Positions 17,185 to 26,409 are shown, counted from the first letter of the stretch. The stretch is DNA of 64,000 nucleotides from JADGHX01 sp035760965 (GCA_035760965.1 DASTRY010000089.1:26362-90361); one strand, 5' to 3'. Notes: generated by a model not told the origin, from the letters alone. Program-made: numbers and translations.

Positions 17185-20100
17185 GGGTCGTCGACTCCGA
17201 GAGTGCAGGCGGCGCGGGCTGCGACTCGGCCTGCTTCGCTGTCTTGTGCTTCCCGAACCGGCGCACCAGCACGTAGAACACCGGCGTGAGGAGCAGCCCG
17301 AACAGGGTGACGCCGATCATTCCGAAGAACACGACGACACCGAGCGCGTGGCGAATCTCCGCTCCGGCGCCGCGCGCCAACACGAGCGGTACGACGCCTG
17401 CGATGAACGCTATGGAGGTCATCAAGATCGGCCGCAACCGCAGGCGCGCCGCTTCGAGCACGGCCTGCTTCGGATCCATCCCGCGGTCTTCCTCCAGATG
17501 TTTTGCGAACTCGACGATCAGGATCGCGTTCTTCGACGCGAGCCCCACCAGCACGACGAGACCGATCTGCGTGAAGATGTTGTTGTCGCCGTGCGTGAGC
17601 AGCACACCGGTGATGGCGGCGAGCAGCGTCATCGGCACGATGAGCACGATCGCGAGCGGCAGGCTCAGGCTTTCGTACTGGGCCGCGAGCACGAGGAACA
17701 CGAACACGACGCACAGCCCGAACACCAGCGTCGACGTGTCTCCCGCGACCTTCTGCTGATACGACAGGTCGGTCCACTCGTACGCCATGCCACGCGGCAA
17801 CGTCTCGTTGAGGATCTTCGTGATCGCCGCCTCCGCCTGACCGGAGCTGTACCCCGGCGCCGGACCGCCGTTGATGTCGGCGGACGCGAAGCCGTTGTAG
17901 TGCGAGACGACGTCGGGTCCGAACGTTTCCTCGATCGTCACGAGGGCGCCGAGGGGCACCATGTCGCCGTGCGCATTCCGCGTCTTCAGCTTCAGGATGT
18001 CCTCCTTCTGCGCGCGGAAGCGCGCGTCCGCCTGGGCGACGACCTGATAGGTGCGACCGAAGCGGTTGAAGTCGTTCACGTACAGCGAGCCGAGGTACAC
18101 CTGCATCGTCTGGAAGATGTCGGACAGCTTCACGTCCTGCTGCTTCGCCTTGATGCGATCGATGTTCACCTTGAGCTGCGGCACGTTCACCTGATACGAG
18201 CTGAACACGCCGGCGAGCGCGGGGTTCTGGTATGCCTTGTTGATGACCTCCTGCGTCGCCTGGTACAGCGCATTCGGGCCGAGCGAGGCGCGGTCTTCGA
18301 TGTGCAGCTTGAAGCCGCCGAAGGTGCCCATGCCTTGCACCGAAGGCGCGGGGAACACGCCGACGAAGGCTTCCTGGATCGCGCCGAACTTCTGGTTCAG
18401 CGCAGCCACGATGCCCATCTCGGATGTTTCCGGCGTCGTGCGCTTGTCGAAGTCGTCGAGCTTGAAGAACGACATGCCGCTCGAGGGACTGGCGTTCAGC
18501 GTGCTCGTCGACATGCCGGCGAATTGCACGACGCCCGTGATGCCCGGCTGAGCCAGGCCGATCGACCCGATGGCGCGCGTCACTTCTTCCGTGCGATCCA
18601 GAGAGGAGGCCGGGGGCAGCTGGGCTACAGCGACGACGTACTGCTTGTCCTGCAGTGGAATGAATCCGCCGGGAACGGCCTGGAAGCCGAAGTACGTGAG
18701 CACGATGAGCCCGCCGTACACGGCCAGCGCGATGCCGCCACGTCGAAGCACCGTCACCAGCCCGCGCGAGTACGCGTTACCGGTTCTCGTGAAGCCGCGG
18801 TTGAATGCACCGAACGGACGGTGCAGCACCTTGTGCATCACGCGCGACAGCCGGTCGGTATGCTGATCGTGCGGCTTCAACAGCGCGGCCGCGAGCGCTG
18901 GGCTCAGCGTCAGCGAATTGAAGGCCGAGATCACCGACGAGATCGCGATGGTCAGCGCGAACTGGCGATAGAACTCACCGGTCAGACCGCTGACGAAGGC
19001 CACCGGCACGAACACCGCGCACAGCACGAGTGTGATCGCGATGATCGGGCGGCTCACCTCGTTCATCGCCACCTTGGTGGCTTCGACGGGCGACAGCCCT
19101 TCGGCGATGTGCCGCTCGACGTTCTCCACGACGACGATCGCATCGTCAACGACGATACCGATCGCTAACACCAGCCCGAACAACGACAGCGTGTTGATCG
19201 AGAACCCGAAGGCGAGCAGCACGGCGAACGTGCCGATCACCGACACGGGCACTGCGACCAGCGGAATGATCGATGCGCGCCACGTCTGCAGGAACAGGAT
19301 GACGACGAGCACGACGAGCGCGATCGCTTCGAGCAGGGTGTGCAGCACCGCTTCGATCGACTGCTGCACGAATTCGGTGGTGTCGTAGATGATCGTGTAC
19401 TCGACACCCTCCGGGAAATTCTTCTTCAGCTCCTCCATTGTCTTGCGCACGTTCTTCGCAAGCTCGAGGGCATTCGAGCCGGGCGCCTGCGAGATGGGCA
19501 GCGTGACGGCGTTCTTGTTGTTGAGCAGGCCGCGCAGCGCGTAGTCCGCGGCGCCGAGCTCGACGCGCGCGACATCGCCGAGGTGCACGATCTGCCCGTT
19601 CTCGCCCGTCTTGATGACGATGTCGCGGAACTGATCTTCGTCCTCGAGGCGGCCCATCGAGTTGAGCGCCACCTGGAAGTCGGCAGTGTGGCCTGGAGGC
19701 GCGCCGATCTGACCGGCCGCGACCTGCACGTTCTGCTCGCGGATCGCGTTCACGACGTCGCCAGTCGTGAGATTGCGGACCGCGAGCTTCTCCGGATCGA
19801 GCCACACGCGCATCGAGTAGTCGCCCGCACCGAAGATGCGCACTTCGCCCATGCCCGGCAGACGGGACAGCACGTCGCGGATGTTCAGCACCGCGTAGTT
19901 GCGCAGATACAGAGTGTCGTATCGGCCATCGGGCGAGGTGATGTTGATGGCCATCATCAGGTTCGGCGAGCTCTTGATGGTGGTCACGCCGAGATCGCGC
20001 ACTTCCTGCGGCAGGCGCGGCAGCGCCTGCGACACGCGGTTTTGGACCTGCACCTGCGCGCGATCGATGTCCGCGCCGATCTTGAAGGTCACCGTGAGCA

Positions 20101-20371
20101 CGAGCGTACCGTCCATCGCGGCCTGCGAGGACATGTACATCATGTCCTCGACACCGACGATCGCCTGCTCGAGCGGCGACGCGACCGTCTCCGCAATCAC
20201 TTGCGGATTCGCGCCGGGATACTGCGCGCGCACCACCACCGAGGGCGGCACGACTTCCGGATACTCGCTGATCGGGAGTTGGAAGAGCGCGATCGCGCCC
20301 GCGATCGTGATGAAGGCGGACAGAACGGCCGCGAACACCGGCCGTTCTATGAAGAAGTGAGAAAGTTTCAC
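17177..20371 (-). CDS. RND efflux pump permease, HAE1 family (AcrB/MexF-like)
   Basis: A 1064-residue inner-membrane pump of normal HAE1 length. It starts 'MKLSHFFIERPVFAAVLS' and shows 'EYPEVVPPSVVVRAQYPGAN', the TM4 proton-relay pair in GIVVDDAIVVVEN, and the second-half 'GLASKNAILIVEFA' block. Twelve transmembrane segments and two large periplasmic loops are expected. HAE1 pumps export hydrophobic or amphiphilic drugs, solvents or aromatic compounds; the specific substrate cannot be read from sequence. It overlaps the adaptor gene by 4 bases (ATGA) and the outer-membrane factor gene by 8. Confidence 0.96.
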   Translation of the reverse strand: MKLSHFFIERPVFAAVLSAFITIAGAIALFQLPISEYPEVVPPSVVVRAQYPGANPQVIAETVASPLEQAIVGVEDMMYMSSQAAMDGTLVLTVTFKIGADIDRAQVQVQNRVSQALPRLPQEVRDLGVTTIKSSPNLMMAINITSPDGRYDTLYLRNYAVLNIRDVLSRLPGMGEVRIFGAGDYSMRVWLDPEKLAVRNLTTGDVVNAIREQNVQVAAGQIGAPPGHTADFQVALNSMGRLEDEDQFRDIVIKTGENGQIVHLGDVARVELGAADYALRGLLNNKNAVTLPISQAPGSNALELAKNVRKTMEELKKNFPEGVEYTIIYDTTEFVQQSIEAVLHTLLEAIALVVLVVILFLQTWRASIIPLVAVPVSVIGTFAVLLAFGFSINTLSLFGLVLAIGIVVDDAIVVVENVERHIAEGLSPVEATKVAMNEVSRPIIAITLVLCAVFVPVAFVSGLTGEFYRQFALTIAISSVISAFNSLTLSPALAAALLKPHDQHTDRLSRVMHKVLHRPFGAFNRGFTRTGNAYSRGLVTVLRRGGIALAVYGGLIVLTYFGFQAVPGGFIPLQDKQYVVAVAQLPPASSLDRTEEVTRAIGSIGLAQPGITGVVQFAGMSTSTLNASPSSGMSFFKLDDFDKRTTPETSEMGIVAALNQKFGAIQEAFVGVFPAPSVQGMGTFGGFKLHIEDRASLGPNALYQATQEVINKAYQNPALAGVFSSYQVNVPQLKVNIDRIKAKQQDVKLSDIFQTMQVYLGSLYVNDFNRFGRTYQVVAQADARFRAQKEDILKLKTRNAHGDMVPLGALVTIEETFGPDVVSHYNGFASADINGGPAPGYSSGQAEAAITKILNETLPRGMAYEWTDLSYQQKVAGDTSTLVFGLCVVFVFLVLAAQYESLSLPLAIVLIVPMTLLAAITGVLLTHGDNNIFTQIGLVVLVGLASKNAILIVEFAKHLEEDRGMDPKQAVLEAARLRLRPILMTSIAFIAGVVPLVLARGAGAEIRHALGVVVFFGMIGVTLFGLLLTPVFYVLVRRFGKHKTAKQAESQPAPPALSESTTHA

Positions 20372-21561
20372 CGTATTGACTCCGCCGCGTTGACGGCCAG
20401 GAGGCCGCCCACCGCGCGCTTTTCACCCATTGCGACTTGCTCGGGCGCGACCTGAACGCCGGGACGCACGCGCTGCAGACCATTCACGACCACGAGGTCG
20501 CCGACGTTCAGCCCCTCGCGCACGACGCGCAGTCCGTTGACGAGCGGCCCGAGCTTCACCGGCCGGTACTCCACCTTGTTGTCCTTATCCAGCGCGAACA
20601 CGAAGCGCACGTTCTGGTCGGTGCCGATCGCGCTGTCGTTCACGAGCAAGGCCGGGTATTCGGCGCTGCCGACGAGCTTCACGCGTGCGAACAGACCCGG
20701 CGTGAAGAGCCGATCCTTGTTGTCGAGGAGCGCGCGGGCTCGGATGGTGCCGGTCTGCGGATCGAGCGCATTGTCGATGAAGACCAGCTTGCCTTCGTGC
20801 GGCGTGCCTTGCTCGTCCGCGAGCCCGACCCACACGGGCGTATCCTTTGCTCCGCTCTCGATGTCCCCCTTGCGCGCGAGCGCGGCGTGTTTGAGATACA
20901 CCTGCTCGTCGCCTTCGAACTCGACATAGATTTTGTCGACCGACACCACCCGGGTGAGCAGCGTTTGCCCGGCCATCACCAGATTGCCTTCGGTCACTTC
21001 CTCGCGGCTCACCACGCCGTCGATGGGCGACCTAACCTGTGTGAAGGCGAGGTTCAGCGCCGCCTGATCGAGCGCGGCAGACGCAGCCTCGACATTGGCT
21101 TCCGCCTGCTCGTTGCCGGCGACGCGCGAGTCGAACTCCTCGCGCGAGATCGCATGCTGCTCGAGCAGCTTCACCGCGCGCTCGCGCTCGGATTTGCTCA
21201 GTGCCAGCTGCGTGCGCGCTCGCGCAAGCTCCGCTTGCGCCCGCTTGAACTCGGCCTGATACGGACGCTGATCGATCGTGAAGAGCACATCCCCCTTCTT
21301 CACTTCCTGGCCGGCGACCAGGGACACCTTGGAGATGTAGCCGGTGACGCGCGGCCGCAGCTCGACGCGCTCGACGGCGACGAACTTGCCGGTGAACTCA
21401 TCGAAGTCCGTGACCTGGCGCTTGATGACTTGGGCCACGGTGACGTGCGGCGTTTGCTGCTGAGCGGCCGCGGCCGGTGCGGCTTCGTTGCGTGCACAGC
21501 CCGCGAGCACGAAAAGCGCAGCGGCGAAAACCGGAACGAGGATTGCTAACGAGCGTTGCAT
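20368..21561 (-). CDS. RND efflux periplasmic adaptor (membrane fusion protein), lipoprotein
   Basis: A 397-residue protein with signal peptide and lipobox LAGC (C22). Features are a lipoyl/barrel-sandwich half ('VELRPRVTGYISKVSLVAGQ', split around the hairpin), an alpha-hairpin rich in Ala, Gln and Glu (about 100-165), the second lipoyl half 'VRSPIDGVVSREEVTEGNLV', and a C-terminal beta-barrel and membrane-proximal domain. It is the first gene of the unit adaptor, pump, outer-membrane factor, kinase, regulator. The 279-base gap upstream (21562-21840) must hold the operon promoter and that of the divergent LpxR-like gene. No dedicated TetR-type repressor is encoded beside it. Confidence 0.95.
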   Translation of the reverse strand: MQRSLAILVPVFAAALFVLAGCARNEAAPAAAAQQQTPHVTVAQVIKRQVTDFDEFTGKFVAVERVELRPRVTGYISKVSLVAGQEVKKGDVLFTIDQRPYQAEFKRAQAELARARTQLALSKSERERAVKLLEQHAISREEFDSRVAGNEQAEANVEAASAALDQAALNLAFTQVRSPIDGVVSREEVTEGNLVMAGQTLLTRVVSVDKIYVEFEGDEQVYLKHAALARKGDIESGAKDTPVWVGLADEQGTPHEGKLVFIDNALDPQTGTIRARALLDNKDRLFTPGLFARVKLVGSAEYPALLVNDSAIGTDQNVRFVFALDKDNKVEYRPVKLGPLVNGLRVVREGLNVGDLVVVNGLQRVRPGVQVAPEQVAMGEKRAVGGLLAVNAAESIR

Positions 21562-21840
21562 GAGACCTCAACCTTTCCCGAGTCGTCTGATGGAGGCGCA
21601 CGTCCGTGCGCGATTTGGGAAGCGAAGTGTGGTCGTGCGCACGCACACCGAACATTCATCCGGCGGGTAGCGGCAACGGCACCCGCGGAGAGGCGGGGCG
21701 CTCCCTCATTGGGGAGAGCACGTGTTCGAGCTTCTGCGGATGGGGCAACAACAGCGCTGCGAGCAGCATTTCCATAACTGTCACGGGGCATGACGCGCAC
21801 CTTCGTAGCGCGCGTGCTCGCATCGAGAGCATCACGGGAA

Positions 21841-22896
21841 ATGAGCAGATTGCAGGTGTCTGTGTTGACGTTGACGCTCGTCGTGCTGACGAGCGCAGCG
21901 GCTGCAGCCGAGTATCGCGACGGCGGCTACGCGATTCGCATCGACAACGATCTCTTCTCCGGCGCGCATCGCGATCAGGACTATAGCTGGGGTGGCGCGG
22001 GGACTTGGGCCTCGCCGCATCCGGGCGCGCTCACGCGACCGTTGCACTGGAGTCGGCGCAAGCTCGACGCGTTGCTGTCCCCGGATGAGTCCACGGGGCT
22101 GCGTTGGCAGCCCGAGCAGCAAGCGACCCAGCTCGGCATCATCGCGATGACGCCGCGCGCGATCGATCTGGCCGAACCGCAGCACGACGACCGCCCCTAT
22201 GCGAATCTGATGTTCGCGACGAGCTCCGAGCTTCGCGTGCTGGAAGGCGGCGAGCGCGCGCGATTCTCGAGCTTCACGTTCGGCATGCTGGGACTGCATG
22301 CGGCCGGAACGCTTCATCGCACGGTGCATCGGGCGATCGGCGATCGGATTCCGGAAGGCTGGGATCACCAAGTGTCGGCGGGCGGCGAACCGACCGCGCG
22401 CTACGTGGCGGCACAGCAGTGGCTGCTCGGCGAGCCGGACTCATGGGATGCGGACATGCCCGAACTGAAGCTCACCGCCGCGGGCAGCGCGGGGTTTCTC
22501 ACCGAAGGCAGCCTTGCGTTGTCGGCGCGTTGGGGCCGGATCCAGTCGCCGTGGTGGAGCTTCGCGCCGGAGCTCGGCGACTACACCGCTGCGCCGGTGG
22601 CGCCGCTCGAGAGCTTCAGCTCACACAATCCGGCAGAACGATTCTTCTTTGCCGGCATTCGCGTGAAGGCGCGTGCGTACAACGCGCTGCTGCAAGGGCA
22701 GTTCAGACACAGCGATGTCCGCATGCAGGGCGATGACGTCGAGCATCTGCTCGCCGAGGCGTGGGTCGGTATCGCGACGACATGGAACGACAGCCGCGTG
22801 ACCTATGCCGTCCACTTCGCGACGCCGGAGCTGCGCGTCGAGCCGGGCGAGCGCAGCCTGATCTGGGCCGGGATCAATTTCGAGCGCAGCTACTGA
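21841..22896 (+). CDS. LpxR-like outer-membrane lipid A deacylase (DUF2219)
   Basis: A 351-residue protein with a signal peptide (about 1-23) and the family opening 'IRIDNDLFSGAHRDQDYSWG', where N36-D37 correspond to the Asn-Asp pair of the LpxR active site. The 'HDDRPYANLMF' block and an alternating beta-barrel pattern follow, ending in aromatic Tyr. LpxR removes the 3'-acyloxyacyl group of lipid A in a calcium-dependent way; whether this protein does so is inference. Start 21841 is preferred because it begins the signal peptide; an upstream in-frame ATG (21790) would add 17 Arg-rich residues. Confidence 0.8.
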   Translation: MSRLQVSVLTLTLVVLTSAAAAAEYRDGGYAIRIDNDLFSGAHRDQDYSWGGAGTWASPHPGALTRPLHWSRRKLDALLSPDESTGLRWQPEQQATQLGIIAMTPRAIDLAEPQHDDRPYANLMFATSSELRVLEGGERARFSSFTFGMLGLHAAGTLHRTVHRAIGDRIPEGWDHQVSAGGEPTARYVAAQQWLLGEPDSWDADMPELKLTAAGSAGFLTEGSLALSARWGRIQSPWWSFAPELGDYTAAPVAPLESFSSHNPAERFFFAGIRVKARAYNALLQGQFRHSDVRMQGDDVEHLLAEAWVGIATTWNDSRVTYAVHFATPELRVEPGERSLIWAGINFERSY

Positions 22897-22900
22897 GGCA

Positions 22901-22980
22901 GGGTGCGCGCAGCGAGGGAGCGGTGCGCGCGGCGAGGAAACGGTGCGCCCAGCGAGGGAGCGGTGCGCGCGGCGCGTTGA
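22901..22980. repeat. 20-bp imperfect tandem repeat, four units
   Basis: Four consecutive 20-base units of the form (C/G)GGTGCGCGC(A/G)GCGAGGGAG, starting at 22901, 22921, 22941 and 22961; the last decays after its first half. It lies just after the LpxR-like stop in the gap before the converging GST gene. No unit contains a spacer, so it is not CRISPR. Confidence 0.8.
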
Positions 22981-23084
22981 GCGCTGAAGAAAGCGGCAGA
23001 AAAGCGCGCGGTACGCGACGCGTTCTCCTGCGTGCGCTCGCGGCCGCGGGGACTTGCGCGAGTTTCGCTGCGTTTACCGCAAGC

Positions 23085-23849
23085 TCACGCGGAAAGCCGC
23101 TGCTCCGGCGGCCGCGCGGTCGGGGATCCCGGCGCCAGCGGATGCAGCCGCTCGTCGCGCCCGAGTCCGTCGTAAAGATCGAACCCGCGATTCAGCCAAT
23201 CGAACAGCGAATCGCTCTTGTCGAGCGGCGGCATGGTGTTGATCGCGGCGGCCCACAGAAACACGCTGAGGGCGCAGAAGTCCATGTAGTTGGGCCGCAA
23301 ACCGCCGAGCCACGGCGTCTCGGCAAGCGCGACCCGCAGGGGCTGCAACGAGTCTCGAATGAGCGGCAGGCGTTTCTCGCGTCCCTTCACGACGTCCTCG
23401 AGCTTGCGTCCGCCGAGGAAGGTGCGCTCGCGGCTCTCGCGTAGGTACTCCCGATCCTCGGGCCGCGCGAAGTTGTAATTGTCGAGCACGTAGCAGTGAT
23501 ACATGTGCGGCACGACGTCGCGGAACAGCCAGCGATCGAAGAATCGCGCGGCCACGTACTCGCCCTGCGTGCGAAAGAGCGGGGCGGCATTGGAGTACGT
23601 GCGGTCGAGGTACTGCGCGATGGCCCAGCTGTCCGGCACGATCTGGCCGTTGTCGTCGATGATCGGCACCTGCTGGTAGCGCCCATCGAGAATCTTGCTG
23701 ATGCCGGTGAACGCGACCGGTACGAGCTCGTACTCGAGCTCCTTGTGAGCGAGCGCGTAACGGACGCGCCAAACGAACGGGCTCAACGTGCAGCCGTTTT
23801 CGAGCGTGACGTCGTAGAGCCGGAGCGGACGGCGGTGAGTTTCGGTCAT
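23085..23849 (-). CDS. Glutathione S-transferase family protein
   Basis: A 254-residue protein. The N-terminal thioredoxin-like domain (about 8-90) has 'ENGCTLSPFVWRVRYAL' with C20 at the active-site position, 'YQQVPIIDDNGQIVPDSWAIAQYLD' split by the cis-Pro (VP) and the glutathione-binding DS. An all-helical C-terminal domain runs from about 100 to 235 ('LGGLRPNYMDFCAL'). The start at 23849 gives the canonical N-terminus; an in-frame ATG at 23885 would add 12 residues. Substrate unknown. It is monocistronic and convergent with the LpxR-like gene. Confidence 0.88.
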   Translation of the reverse strand: MTETHRRPLRLYDVTLENGCTLSPFVWRVRYALAHKELEYELVPVAFTGISKILDGRYQQVPIIDDNGQIVPDSWAIAQYLDRTYSNAAPLFRTQGEYVAARFFDRWLFRDVVPHMYHCYVLDNYNFARPEDREYLRESRERTFLGGRKLEDVVKGREKRLPLIRDSLQPLRVALAETPWLGGLRPNYMDFCALSVFLWAAAINTMPPLDKSDSLFDWLNRGFDLYDGLGRDERLHPLAPGSPTARPPEQRLSA

Positions 23850-24304
23850 ACGCGAAGTGTACTCGCGTGACCACTTGGTGCTCATCCCAGAGTGAAATGT
23901 TTGACGGCGCGCGAAACGGCGCGCGTAGCGCGGACGCGTCGGCGGGGCGGCGGGTGTGGATATGTCAGGTGAATGCGGGGGCGGGCGGTGCGCCGGGGCG
24001 GCGGGTGGCGTGTCGCGCGACAGGCCGACCTTTACGCGCGATACGTTGTTGGCATAGCACGGCCGCCCTACGACCCGACGATTGGGCCGTGCCGATGGGG
24101 ACGCGTCCGGCGGATGTGGCTCCAACTAGCTCGACAGTTCGGTGGTTCCGGTGGCGCGCCGCCGGCGTGTCGCCGGAATCGTCGCGTGCGGTAGACGGGA
24201 GCGCATGCGCCTGATCCTTGTGCGCCCCGATCTCCCGCTGAGCTCACTTCCCGCCCAGCTCACTTCCCGCGCCCTTAAATCAAAGGCTTATTGGCCCTCT
24301 CGGC
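23850..24304. other. Intergenic region before tRNA-Phe
   Basis: About 450 bases without a recognisable gene. It is very GC-rich at its left end. Near the right end AGCTCACTTCCCGC occurs twice in tandem (about 24240-24272). The last bases pass into an AT-richer stretch before the tRNA promoter. Open frames through it resemble no protein family. Confidence 0.5.
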
Positions 24305-24333
24305 TTGACGCTCCCGCATCCCACGGTTCTAAT
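24305..24333 (+). promoter_or_regulatory. Promoter of tRNA-Phe
   Basis: -35 TTGACG (24305-24310), a 17-base spacer, -10 TCTAAT (24328-24333), then a GC-rich discriminator (ACGCGCCCC) before the tRNA begins at 24349. A GC-rich discriminator is typical of stringently controlled stable-RNA promoters. Confidence 0.7.
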
Positions 24334-24348
24334 ACGCGCCCCTCCGAC

Positions 24349-24424
<76 letters not shown>

Positions 24425-24442
24425 TTTCGACTCGGTCTATTC

Positions 24443-24460
24443 CGGTCACATAGGTGACCG
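24443..24460 (+). terminator. Hairpin after tRNA-Phe, possible terminator
   Basis: CGGTCAC-ATAG-GTGACCG, a perfect 7-bp stem starting 19 bases after the tRNA CCA end, followed by TTCAT. The short T tract makes it a weak intrinsic terminator. Confidence 0.45.
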
Positions 24461-24497
24461 TTCATACCGGCCCGTGTGTCAGGTAGCTCTCGCATTG

Positions 24498-24729
24498 CGC
24501 TCCGCTGCTGGCGAGACCCGCCTCAACGAAACGGGATTTTCGGGCGATGTGATCGACATGCAGCTCGCGCACGATGAGCGCAATGCTCCGCGCCGCCTAC
24601 AATCGGGTGACTCGTATGTCCGAACGGAAGAGCATGATGCAGGTCCGCGCTGACCATCTGGACGGCCGGCGCGATGGTTCTGACGAAGCGGCGCCGATGA
24701 GCGTGCATTCATCGCGCGCGGCCGGTTAG
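24498..24729 (+). pseudogene. Remnant of a P4-type tyrosine integrase (C-terminal end, frameshifted)
   Basis: Two adjacent frames together spell the end of a P4-like phage/island integrase. In the first, 'TRLNETGFSGDVIDMQLAH' continues to 'DERN' (to about 24585). After a shift, consistent with loss of two bases near 24586-24590, the second frame continues 'RAAYNRVTRMSERKSMMQV' and 'RADHLDGRRDG', ending at TAG 24727. The AAYNR block contains the catalytic Tyr of this family. The N-terminal DNA-binding part and the R/K/HxxR residues are missing, so the gene is dead. Location just behind tRNA-Phe indicates a decayed integrated element. Confidence 0.8.
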
Positions 24730-24735
24730 CTCGCA

Positions 24736-25086
24736 ATGGCGACGCTCGCAGCATTGACCTTCTTCGTTCTATTCGCCGCGGGTTTCGTCGGCACCTGCGT
24801 CTACTTGGTACTGATGCACTTCTTGTTCCGTCGACTCCTGTCGCACCACATGGCCGCCTACGAGTCTCTGGGCAGTCCGACTCTGTTCCTGAACAACTCG
24901 ATCCAGAACGGATTTCGAGTGCTTCGGTGGCTGTGGCGCAAGGAGTTCCTGGATCTCGCCGACAATCAGACGGTGAGGCTTGCAGGCATCGTTCGGGTGC
25001 TGTTCGTTGGGCTCACGATCAATTTCTTAGAGCTGTTTGCACTCTTCATTTTGTTTGGGGTCGCTATCGATGCGCGAATCGCGTGA
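24736..25086 (+). CDS. Small two-helix membrane protein, unknown function
   Basis: A 116-residue protein with a hydrophobic segment near each end (about 5-30 and 85-108) and a soluble middle containing 'NNSIQNGFRVLRWLWRKEF'. I do not recognise a family. The ATG lies 6 bases after the stop of the integrase remnant. Codon use is less GC-biased than in the surrounding chromosome, suggesting it belonged to the integrated element. No strong ribosome-binding site is visible. Confidence 0.6.
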   Translation: MATLAALTFFVLFAAGFVGTCVYLVLMHFLFRRLLSHHMAAYESLGSPTLFLNNSIQNGFRVLRWLWRKEFLDLADNQTVRLAGIVRVLFVGLTINFLELFALFILFGVAIDARIA

Positions 25087-25155
25087 CAATACGTCCGAGG
25101 CCGACGCGCGCTGGCACGCCGCGACCATGATGTCGTCAAGACGGGATCCGCACTG

Positions 25156-25506
25156 ATGGCGCTTTCGGAGTTCGAGCTCGCGCGAGTGAAGAAGGCGCTC
25201 GATTCGTTCATGCAAACACGGAGACCGCCAGCGCACATCCGACCGAAACTCGATCTCGGTTCGCGCGTATCGGGCCATAGTGTCGAGATTTTCGAGATTC
25301 GACCTGTCTGGCGAGGCTCACCTGGTGAGCGGCGTGAGTACGCGGTGGCAAAGGCCACGTTTGTGCGCACGCGCGGCGTTTGGCGGGTCTTCTGGAAGCG
25401 CGGTGATCTCAAGTGGCACGGATATGATCCGGCGCCAGAGGTGACATCGATAGAGGAGTTCGTTTCGTTGGTAGCCGAAGATCGGCATGCATGCTTCTTC
25501 GGCTAG
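25156..25506 (+). CDS. DUF3024-family protein
   Basis: A 116-residue cytosolic protein with the DUF3024 pattern: an N-terminal helix 'LARVKKALDSFM', 'VEIFEIRPVWRG', the conserved 'VAKATFVRTRGVWRVFWKR' followed by 'DLKWHGYDP', and a C-terminal 'DRHACFFG'. The domain has no assigned biochemical role. It lies between the small membrane protein and the YdeI-like gene in the tRNA-Phe-proximal region with relaxed base composition. No operon partner is obvious. Confidence 0.75.
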   Translation: MALSEFELARVKKALDSFMQTRRPPAHIRPKLDLGSRVSGHSVEIFEIRPVWRGSPGERREYAVAKATFVRTRGVWRVFWKRGDLKWHGYDPAPEVTSIEEFVSLVAEDRHACFFG

Positions 25507-25606
25507 GCTGGAATGCCAGCTTCACGAGAGCCTGCCGAAGAGAGCGCTCCGGGCGCGAGATCGTCAATGAAATGGATCTTCCCGTCGATGCAATCGAGCC
25601 GAGGAT

Positions 25607-26197
25607 GTGCCGTTGAAAGTGCCTTACGCAAAAAAATGGCAGAAGGAAGCCGACAAGCTCAGGAAGATTGCGCTCGACTGTGGCCTGAGCGAGGAGAAGA
25701 AGTGGGGGAAGCCCTGCTTCACGTACCAGAAGAAGAACGTAGCCATCGTCATCCCGCTGAAGGAGACGTGCGCGTTGTCGTTCTTCAAAGGCGCGCTGCT
25801 TAAGGACCCGAAACACCTTCTCCAGAAGGTCGGTGAGCATACGCAGGCAGGCCGCTGGATCAAATTCACCTCGATAAAAGAAATTGAAGCGGTGCAGTCG
25901 ACTCTGAAGAGCTATCTCTCCGAAGCCATCAAGAACGAGGCGTCGGGGAAGAAGGTGGCCTTGAAGAAGGCTTCAGAGTATGCGGTTCCCGAGGAGTTGC
26001 AGGCCAGGCTCGCTGCCGCTCCGGCACTGCGTGCGGCGTTCGACGCGCTCACGCCGGGCCGGAGGAAGTCCTACATCTTTCATGTCGCGGCGGCGAAGCA
26101 GGCGAAGACGCGGGAAGCGCGGGCGGAGAGGTGTGTGCCGATGATCTTGAGCGGGCGCGGATTCAACGAGATCGCCGCATCCCGCCAAAAGGGCTGA
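25607..26197 (+). CDS. YdeI/OmpD-associated family protein (DUF1801 plus OmdA)
   Basis: A 196-residue protein. The N-terminal DUF1801-like domain (about 5-115) includes 'EEKKWGKPCFTYQKKNVAIV' and 'LSFFKGALLKDPKHLL'. The C-terminal OmdA/bacteriocin-protection segment has 'VPEELQARLAAAPALRAAFD' and 'LTPGRRKSYIFHVAAAKQ', ending 'RCVPMILSGRGFNE'. Members are linked to resistance to peptides or to envelope stress, but the mechanism is unclear. The start is GTG 25607, or possibly TTG 25613, which has better spacing (8 bases) from the GAGG at 25600. Base composition is visibly less GC-rich than in neighbours outside this block. Confidence 0.82.
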   Translation: MPLKVPYAKKWQKEADKLRKIALDCGLSEEKKWGKPCFTYQKKNVAIVIPLKETCALSFFKGALLKDPKHLLQKVGEHTQAGRWIKFTSIKEIEAVQSTLKSYLSEAIKNEASGKKVALKKASEYAVPEELQARLAAAPALRAAFDALTPGRRKSYIFHVAAAKQAKTREARAERCVPMILSGRGFNEIAASRQKG

Positions 26198-26409
26198 GGC
26201 AAGGATCATCGAGTCGTGGAGCGAGAATCCAAAGCGCTCCCGCGATCTCGACGCCAAGGTTGGCCCACCTGCTGCGGCCACTGATTCCAGCGCGCGTCGC
26301 TAACCCTTTCCTGTCGCGCCCGACGTTGGACCTCGCATGCCATCGCGATGCAAAGCGCCGTCGCGACGGGCAGCAGACGTTCAGACCGAATCGCCTGGGA
26401 GTTGCCACC

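Noticed and set aside
22901..22980. CRISPR array
   Set aside because: Tandem 20-base units without spacers.
24480..24490. Second copy of the tRNA-Phe 5' portion (CAGGTAGCTC)
   Set aside because: Only about 10 bases match and they fall just before the integrase remnant; too short to call an attachment-site repeat.
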